Assembly (NCBI GenBank): GCA_030770425.1
Contig: JASJFT010000007.1
Location: forward strand, 475,248 to 539,247
Direction: 5' to 3'
Source of the DNA: Darksidea phi
Lineage: Eukaryota; Ascomycota; Dothideomycetes; Pleosporales; Lentitheciaceae
Length of the DNA stretch: 64,000 bases
The notes below the pieces were generated by a model, which had not been told where the DNA came from, did no database searches, and was given only the letters and a program-made list of their open reading frames with translations. This document shows, piece by piece, positions 55,991 to 64,000 of this stretch (position 1 is its first letter; each line of letters begins with the position of its first letter). The position numbers were made by a program, and so were the translations under genes.

Positions 55991-58900
55991 TTACGGCTTT
56001 CTCAACTGCTCCTTCCTGAAAATTTTGAAAAACCCAAGCGGCACCACAAGCTGAGCAGCCAACGCGATCCAAAACCACGGCTTACTCAGCCCCTCCATAA
56101 CACCCGCCGAGAAATCCGGAAACACATCACCGGGCCCGTTTCGGTCCGGTGCAGTGGCCTTCGCTAGCATCGTGACGACTGTTCCTAGGACTTGTGCCAG
56201 GACTAACGATACCGCGATGTGAATGCGGGTCAGTGTTTGCAGGAGCATCATACCGAACCCAACTCCCTGTAGTGCATCTAGCACCCCCAGCCACAGCCAT
56301 AATGAGCGCCCGGTCAGCGCACCAGCAACCTGTCCGCCAGGCATCCACGGCACCCAAATCCCGATGCCGGACACACCCCAGAGCATCTGCGCCCACCTAG
56401 GTGCGCCCAAACCAATCCCAAAGATAGGCAAAATCCATGAGTGGTTCTTGCTGAGCTTAGCAAATAGGAAGAGGAAAGCCGACCAGACGACCACGAAGAA
56501 CGAGAAGACAAGCAGTCCAATCGCCCAGTGCGGAGCAATGCGCGAACTCCAGAGATAAGACCAGTTGCGGCCGTAGGGAGTAGAGAGGAAGTAGTTTTGC
56601 AGGGAAATGGCGACGAAGAACCAGCTGATGATTTTGCGGCGCAAAAGAGTCTTGTAGAAAGAAGGGATTTTGCCGGGGGTTTGGCTATAGTAAGGCGGAA
56701 GAGACGTGATGAGGATGGCACCAATAGCGAAGAGAAAGGCTGCGATTGGGAGCGTTATCATCGCTGCTTTGGGCGAGGATGTGAGGGTGTTGTTGGAGGA
56801 TGAGGTAGTCAGGGTGCTGCCCCAGTAGAAGAGCGCTGTAATGTAGATTTGCTGGGTGCCTTGGATCATGCAGGCTCGGAAGATCCAGGACTTGATTGGT
56901 GCACCACCTGCGCAGGTAAGTATGAGCGGATGTGATTAGGGGAGAAAAGTTTACCCTCGTCTCCAAAGTTCAGAGCGAAAAAGAGCGAGCCACTCGCGGA
57001 GGCTGCCACGTAGAGTCCAGTCGCAACATTCTGTATTGCGTCCCTTCCTGATCCCCATTTTACGAACGGTGCCATACCAACAAAGAAGAACGCGAGCCCG
57101 TAGAAGGTAAATGGCGCCGATAGCACAAACTTGGAGGGTTGTGTGCGGAATAGGACCCACCAAACGCAGGACATGACAATGAACACCGCGCTTAGAATAT
57201 ACAGCTTCTCTGAAGTCTGTCCTTGCGGTCCTGTCAGCAGTGTGATCTGATAGGAGTTCGCAGCCATGATTTGTCCAAGGGCAAGTAGCAGCGAGTAAAT
57301 GGGCCAGTCGCCGATTCGAGTCTGCATCCATCGTTTGACGAACGATGGCCTCTGATAGTCTTTTCCGAGAAGGAACTCATCAACTTCCGACACCTGGCTC
57401 GAAACCTCATCGCTGCCATTCTCATCGGCGGATCCATAGGCCAAATGATAGGGCGAAGGACTGCGACTCCGAGCAGTGTGTATACTAGAGCGGGGCCATG
57501 CTGGGCTTGGACTCGGGCTAGGACTGGAACGCACCCGATGGTGGCCTCTTCCTAGTCTCTCGTTGCGCATCGTCTTGAACCATTCTTTCTCGCTTTGGAC
57601 TAGGAATTCTTCCACGCAGAGCTCAGATTCGGATGTCTTTCCACTTAGGTTGCGAAGCATCTCTTCGAACTTGTGATAGTATGCTCCCTTCGTATCGTTG
57701 AACGTAGGCTGTACTTTTTGCAAGCTGAAGTCTGACTTTGTCCCTTTGATCTGGCTTAGATCAAGCGCAGAAGACCCTGTGCGTCGGTGGTGCGAGGACC
57801 TCACGCGCAGCGGCATGCTGCTGGGGTCGAGAAGACCAAGCCTCGACCGTGACCTTGACAGCGGTGGGTCTTCGAACGCAGGTACGCGCGAGTCACGCAA
57901 TCTACTCCGTCCTCGAACAAGTTCGGAGCTATCTTGAAACCCGATGGATTCATCAGAAAACCGGTCGGCGCCACCTTCGAGGGCGCTCATTGCGTGCTGA
58001 AGCTCCACTTGTCTGTAGTTCGATTCAGCCTGGTCGCGGCTGATGAAGAGTTCCTCGCTGTTGTATAGATTTGCTCGGCTACCAAGTGGCAGCCCTTCAG
58101 GGCCGATTTCATGGATCCCCGGGGTCCGTGGGCGTGAAGAGGCCTCTTGAAGTGATACGAGAGGTTCGGGCATCAGGCTTGCACGGTGCCCAGGCCCGGA
58201 TCGAACGCCAAGAGAGAGTCCTCGTTGAAGGCCACTGTCTCGTACATCGGTAGGTTGTCGAGGAGTATCGTCACCACTGGCTCCAGCTTCGTATGCCGAT
58301 AGTCTTTCGGTACTGACGCCCCGAGATCTTGGGTAGAAGAACGAATCATCGGGGAACAGTGAACTCCCTGCTGAGGCTCTGGAACGTGGCCGAAGAATTC
58401 CACGGTGGCTGGGCTCTTTCTCTTCCCTGTGGATGCGGATGGCGGTTTGCTGGAGGGTGTTGAGATCTTCCACCCACTTCGCCACTGGAAACCGTTGCTT
58501 AGCCGATCGAGCCCTCATCATTGCCCTGAACTCAGTCTTCGTCGCCAATGCTTCATCGATGGCAGACTTGAACTGATGCAGCATATGTTGCGTAGTCGTC
58601 GATTCGACCGTGAACCACCATCCAGGCATTTGACCCAGTCCTCCCACTCGAGCACCTACGCCAAGAGCGCCTTTTCTGCCAAATTCCACAGCGACCAAGC
58701 CAAAGGGCTCATCTCGGGAGGGAATCAGAGCAAATTCGGCGCCACTAAAGATGTAAGGTGGAAGAGCGGTGAATTCTGGCTTGGAGTAGACCCGCTTGGG
58801 GTACTTCTCCATCATCTTGCCGAGCTTGAGCGCTGCGAATTTGCCGTACAGGTCGATCACAGGGCCTACGCAAATTAGTTGCACTTTTGAATGCTTTTCG

Positions 58901-61900
58901 AGGACGGCAGGGAAGACGTCAGCTATGAGGTCGACACCCTATAAACTATCGTCAGTTGTTGCTCCGTAATCCCTTGGTTGGACTTGATTTTACCTTCTGA
59001 TTACTCCATCGTCCAACAAACACAAACAGCTCAGCCTCAGGATCGACCTCAAGACCCGCCCACTCCTGCGCCTGCCGCCGCAAGTCGCCACGGCTCGCTT
59101 CGTACTCTGGATCCACAGTAATGACCTCGTTCTCCTCTTTCTGGCTCCACGGTGCTGTATCGCTTGGGTCTGGGTTCGGCAGCTTTCCAATCTCCTTCAA
59201 CCCCCAGAAAATTGGATATCGCGCATAGGATCGTTTGCCATATTTGTTCGAGACTCCGACGGCACCAAATCCGCGCTGGTGAACCCGCAAGTAGCTGGCA
59301 CCAGCGTGCAGGAGGTTGAAGACCTCGCCGAATTGAATGTACTTTTCTACGGTCGATTGCTCCAGGTTGAAAACGCGGCATACTTCCTCCTTCTCTTTGA
59401 TCGTGCGCATGGGCCAGAGCCCTTGGAACTCTGCGTTATGCAGTGAGAGTGCGCAGGGGATAGTGATCTCTTCGGAGAGTAGGTATAGAGGTGCTGCGGC
59501 GCCATGGTAGTCGTTAATGTGATACAAGTCCACTGGAAACCTCTTGATCGTATCGGCAATGCAGGCATTCCAAGCGCTGTAGTAAACAGCCGAATCAAGA
59601 TCATCCATCCTAGGCGGGTACGGCTCGGACCTGGACTGCTGCCTGAAGATGGGCGCGTCGAGCAGTACGTAGGTGATATTCCGTAGCGTGTGGTATTGAA
59701 CCTGAACTTCGTATGCACTGCCAAGGACGGTAACTGTCATTGGTTCGGCTGGCGTATCGGTCGGGTACTCAATTCCACCCACGCATGGGACGACCCAGAT
59801 GAGGTCCTGATGAGGCAGGTTCTTACCCATGAGCTGTGCCATCACGCCCAGTCCACCAATCTTGATCTTGATCTCCCAATCCTCGATGTCGTATTCAATC
59901 GTGGCGATGAGGATGGTGGGCCTTTTCTTGCTCGTAGCACCAAGAGCGATAGTAGATGCTGGGATAGGGGAAGAGGCTCGAGATCTCCGGAAATTGGATG
60001 AGAGGTAGGACGACGTCTCGTCCTGCATCTCTTCGACTGGGACTCTTCCGAACTGGTTACGCCGCCAAAATGCAAAGGTTGCCAGGCTGGGCGCGCTCAC
60101 GCCGACCTTGTTGAACTTGACGCCGTAGAAAGCGCCCATGTAGCTCCAGACACTAACCACAGCAGTCAATACTGGTAGTGACCAGAGAAGTCCAAACATA
60201 AGGACCTGAATGAAACGAGTTCCAGTCGGAACGAATCGGTATCGATCGTTCGCATCATCAATCTCAATGCGGTAGGCAAGATGAGGTGGAGGTGGCAGCG
60301 TGGAAATGTTCAGCACGTTCGGCGCAACGTTATCCGGCGGTTGTCGGTCCATCACGCCGTCTTTGTCGATGTCGCCCATGACGAAGCCGGCATCAGGCTT
60401 GCCATCTGGATTGATGCCCCAGACGTTGACCTGAACCGTGGAGGGCCACTCAGTCATCAGATGCAGTTTCCATGTGCCATCCTTGTCATAGCTAAACGCG
60501 TTCTGCAGACCGCTATCGAACCCAAACTCGTTGAAAGGACCCTGAGCAAACAGGTGCGGGTATCTTCGTTGGGTACCCTTCCAGTTGGCATCAGCATGCT
60601 GTACATGGTCTGCACTCCCAACAGTTTTACTCCAGTACTGAAGAATGGCGTGGTCGCCCTTCCACTTCTGGCGGCTCGTTCCAGACCAAGGCTGTTTCGC
60701 CAAGCTGGACTTCCCGCCCTTGTAGTCCATCCATTCGCTCCAGCTCGAGGCCCAGTTCAACGAGTACCGCCATTTGTCGGCACCGGAGGCTGTGTGCGAC
60801 ACGTGAAGACCTGCTGAGTCCTTGGAGAGGGTTTCCGTAGAATAATTTGCGAGTCTGGGAAAGACTATTACGTTGTCTTTGCGGCCGACCCGCAGCATGA
60901 AGCGATCGTTGGAGTTTGTGAAGCGTGTCCCGTCCTTGGTTGTCGCGTTGCGGACTGTGACCGTGTAAACACCGTGAGAGATCTCATTTATGGTTGCTTT
61001 CCATGTCCAATTCGAGACAGCGCCGCCGACAAGAGTGGATAGTGGGGCGGATGGGAGGGCGGAACATTCGATGCTGTCTTTGTCGAGACTCGCCGACCGA
61101 TCACTTTCAGTATTGGAGGCAATGAGTATATTGTCGGCAATTTGATCGCAGTCCATGGGCTCGGAGAACCGGACTTCGATATCAAGGGTATCTGCATCGC
61201 TAAGAGGAAGCTTAGATTCAATTCGCGCATCGTGTCCTGGGAGGAACTCTGTAATCAAGGGTGGAGGAGGAAGCCAGTCATCAAGCAGAACATAAGCTCT
61301 GAAATCGAAGGGCTTCATGTTGAGCTCATCCAGACAGCCGTTGAACTCCTCGGAGCCGTCAATGCCAAGCTTGATCGCGCTGGGCTTGAGCTCAACTTCA
61401 TCATAAGGAGCAAGAAGATTCTTAATAGTTGTCCCTCCGTCGAATGCAGATAGCAAAGCATTTTCGTCCTTGGACTTGCAATCGAATCTGTACTTGACGT
61501 CGACGTCTTGGTTCTGATAAACAAGCCATACCTGTTGAGTCGCGTTGGCGCTGCTTGTCAAATTTTGGACGCCCGGGTACTGATCTCTCATGACACTCCA
61601 CATGCCGAGCTCGGTAGCAGTTCCATTCGACCCGTTGAGCTGAGCAAGTCGAGTTTGGTTCGAGAGGGACTGAAGGAAGTATCCATCGTTCAAGACAGGG
61701 TACTGAGCTCTCCGTTCGTACATCGTCTTGATGATGTTGTGGACAGGACTTGAAGGATCACGATGATCCTGGCTGACAGTATCATCGCGACATCCATTGA
61801 GCGCAGCATCCAGAGGGAAATCGTGATATTGCGTGCTGCCTAGACCATAGCAGCCGTGGTTTTGCCAACCGAGTGCAGAGGACATTGGTTGTCTTCCGAA

Positions 61901-63697
61901 AATGTAGTTGTCGGCAGTGCTGTCGAGGACGTAGAATGCTTGCTCCTCGCCCCAGAGCAGAAGCGGAATGCCTGGCATTTTGAGAGTCGTGATGAATATG
62001 CCTAGCAACATGCGCTCGGTCCCTTGGTGGATTGCAGGCCAACGGAAGACATCCTGGCTTTGTCAGTTTCTGTGCTGTTGAGGGAAGGGAGAAGGGCTCA
62101 CCTGATTTGTTATGCCATACATGTGTCTTGGATCGAACTCGCCAGTTTCCGCATTGACCATGTCGTTCGTGGTGAGCATAGTGTTCCAAGCGTCGACGAA
62201 GTTCACCGGAACATCGTACCCAGCGGCTAGATTACCACTCATTCCCAAGAATCGTGTAAGGGAGCGGTATATGCTATAATGAAAGGCGGCACCGTCGAGC
62301 GCATTCTTTCCAGGTGCTCGGAGAAACCACTTGCCGTCGGAGTTGTTGGTCAACGTGATAGCTTCCGTAATGTTCTTCGGCGCCTGATCAGGCTGCCTTC
62401 CTCGTCCAACGTAAATCGAGCCGAAGGTGTTACCTCCAGTAATCTCTCCAGGCATGAAGAAGTTCTCTTTGCCAAATCTCCGCGCACACTGCCGTATGAA
62501 GTCGCCGAATTCAGCTTGTGCGTCCACAGTGACCTGCGTAGCCTTGTCGAAGCGAAAGCCATCGATATCGAGCATGGCGATTGTCATGCAGGAGAAGTGC
62601 TGCAGCTTCTCGCGTACCGAGGGTACCCATTCGCGCAGGCGATCTTGGACAGAGGCAAACTTTGAGAGCTGGCGCTGCCAGTCGGGGAAGACACCGAACG
62701 CTTCGGTGTCGCCGTACTAGATGAGATTGCATTGTCAGTACAGATGCAGTGCGTATTGAATTATCTGTATGAGAGCTTGGTACTAACCTGGTCAAATTCG
62801 CTGTCATAGCACCCTGAAAGTTTCGCAAAGACCGGGCTAGAGTCATTCAACACAGGAAAACCTGACTCGTTCCAGAACGCGGGGTATTTGCAGTTGAAAT
62901 TATACGTGTTTCCAAACGAGAAGTCGTGATACTGCCGATCGCTCTTGTATGAGACCTTGTGTTCCTCCGGCCGGAAGGGTGCGGTGTCGTTGAGGAAGCC
63001 GTCGAAGCCGATCAGATCTCCCATGCTGTTAGGGAGCTCAGTAGCTGCGCAACAGCGCTCAAAGAGGCCACTTACGTTGACATGGTGTTGTCGAGTATGA
63101 CATACATACCCCGCTTGTGGATTTCATCCACTGCCCCTCGCCATGCATTGATGTCTCCAAAATGCTTGTCGAGGAGTGTTAAGTCCAGCGGCTTATTGGT
63201 GGTAAGCAGGTGCGCAGAAGCTGTCATAGAGAGCTTCAACCTACCGAGTACGCATTGGCTTTCCAACCGTCATTTATGAACGGTGAGCCGGCGACATAGA
63301 TACCCTGCTGGAGTTAACTCTGGCAGTCTGCGAGCAAGGGAACAGGACTGACCTTCACACCTAGTCCCTGGATGTAATCCAGGCTGTCGACCAAGCCTGC
63401 CAAATCGCCTCCATGTCGAAACTGGTTGCTCTGAGGATCACGCTCGTACACAGTGCCATTGATGTCGTCGTTCGACGGGTCTCCATTTACGAATCTGTCC
63501 AGGAACAAAGTGTAGAACGGGAATCTCCAGTTGAAAGGCGACGGATGAAAGCGGTGATTGGTCCATTCTCCCCAGTAGTCCAAGGGCTGAATGGCTGTTT
63601 GATTCTCGTTGAGATTGTAGCCCACATACTGCTGATCAAACTTCAAGCAGGAGGCAAGGGAGACGAGCAAGAAGGGAATCACAAGAAACAACATCAT
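55991..63697 (-). CDS. AGS1: Cell-wall alpha-1,3-glucan synthase, 2444 aa
   Basis: The model is complement(join(55991..56907, 56955..58938, 58994..62053, 62102..62716, 62788..63025, 63076..63191, 63245..63304, 63353..63697)), 7335 nt. The seven GT-AG introns all lie where family frames require them. Residues 1-18 are a signal peptide. A GH13 alpha-amylase-type domain (about 40-560) includes DIDGFRFDKA near 305 and MPGEITGG near 340. A membrane helix at about 1080 (VLMFGLLWSLPVLTAVVSVWSY) leads to the cytosolic GT5 glycogen-synthase-type domain from about 1165, with KIGGLGVMAQLMG and HAGASYLRVHQRGFG. A Ser/Arg-rich linker (SPSPSPSP stretches) precedes a multi-pass C-terminal part from about 1900. 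The enzyme polymerises UDP-glucose into alpha-1,3-glucan and exports it; the outer domain may join chains. Loss weakens walls and exposes beta-glucan in other species. The number 1 is only by convention. Confidence 0.95.
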
Positions 63698-64000
63698 GAC
63701 GGGCTAGGAAAATGGAACGAACTGAAGAAGGCGGGGAGTGGAGTTCATAGAATAGTCTTATACTTGACGAGTGTGCGCCTCTGCCGCAACACTAGCTCCT
63801 CACTCAGCTAGGCAGGTAGCGGCATTCCAAATGCACAAGGTTGTGCCTGGAGACAGTGACTATCAAGGACTTGGCGGTTATGGACTAGACATATCCGTCG
63901 GTCTCGAACCATCTGTTGGTGTGGTATTTGATTTGGATTTGCATAGTGGGAGTCTCTTCAGAAGGTCCGCACGAAACACAGTAGGAGTTTGTACACAGTA
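63698..64000. promoter_or_regulatory. Upstream region of alpha-1,3-glucan synthase
   Basis: The 5' leader and start of the promoter are present, cut by the right edge. A second ATG (63694) directly follows the first, so initiation at either gives nearly the same signal peptide. No TATA box is clear. Confidence 0.4.

Noticed and set aside
1..64000. Transposons, CRISPR arrays or long terminal repeats
   Set aside because: I saw no transposase or reverse transcriptase motifs, no terminal inverted repeats and no regularly spaced repeats on either strand.

Overview
This window is nuclear DNA from a filamentous ascomycete (Pezizomycotina, probably a Dothideomycete; no species can be named). The evidence is small 42-150 nt introns with GTAAGT-like donors, CTRAY branch points and C/TAG acceptors, plus lineage-typical genes: alpha-1,3-glucan synthase, Zn2Cys6 regulator, Pth11-like rhodopsin-fold receptor, DUF6536 membrane protein and fungal CorA-like proteins. 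I rebuilt 23 protein-coding genes. For 21 of them the spliced exons sum to a whole number of codons; the left-edge gene is cut by the window and the CCCH gene has an unresolved 5' end. One further locus looks decayed. I see no tRNA, rRNA, CRISPR array or intact transposon.

Layout. 1-1567: DUF6536 membrane protein, cut by the left edge (-). 3211-8196: 1485-aa CorA-like protein with a zinc-finger-like insert (-), divergent from a glyoxalase-like protein (+, 8363-9268). 9445-11104: mitochondrial peptidase ICP55 (-), head to head with a SIRT5-like deacylase (+, 11397-12403). 12657-14317: GT31-type glycosyltransferase (-). 14318-16520: no gene seen. 16523-17084: apparently decaying Cys-rich GPI-protein gene (+). 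17191-21440: an SDR, a Zn2Cys6 regulator and an NmrA-like protein, packed like a small accessory cluster. 21964-23904: secreted amidase. 24717-25336: DUF2231-like membrane protein, divergent from a second CorA-like protein (25626-27497). 28380-31184: two secreted proteins, a one-domain CDH-type cytochrome and a three-repeat Cys-rich protein. 31683-33214: CCCH protein. 34883-39738: Pth11-like receptor, an unknown protein and an MFS transporter.

40519-63697 is a housekeeping block: GET3, ISW1-type remodeller and RAT1 (all -), USO1 (+, head to head with RAT1), an alpha/beta hydrolase (+), and the 2444-aa alpha-1,3-glucan synthase (-), which fills the last 8 kb.

The points most worth following are two apparent GC-AG introns, a tandem CAGTAG acceptor whose first site would create an immediate stop, a 54-nt in-frame intron in the Cys-rich repeat protein, the GPI-protein relic with a frameshift and a missing AG acceptor, and the stand-alone cytochrome whose Met and His ligand spacing matches cellobiose dehydrogenase.
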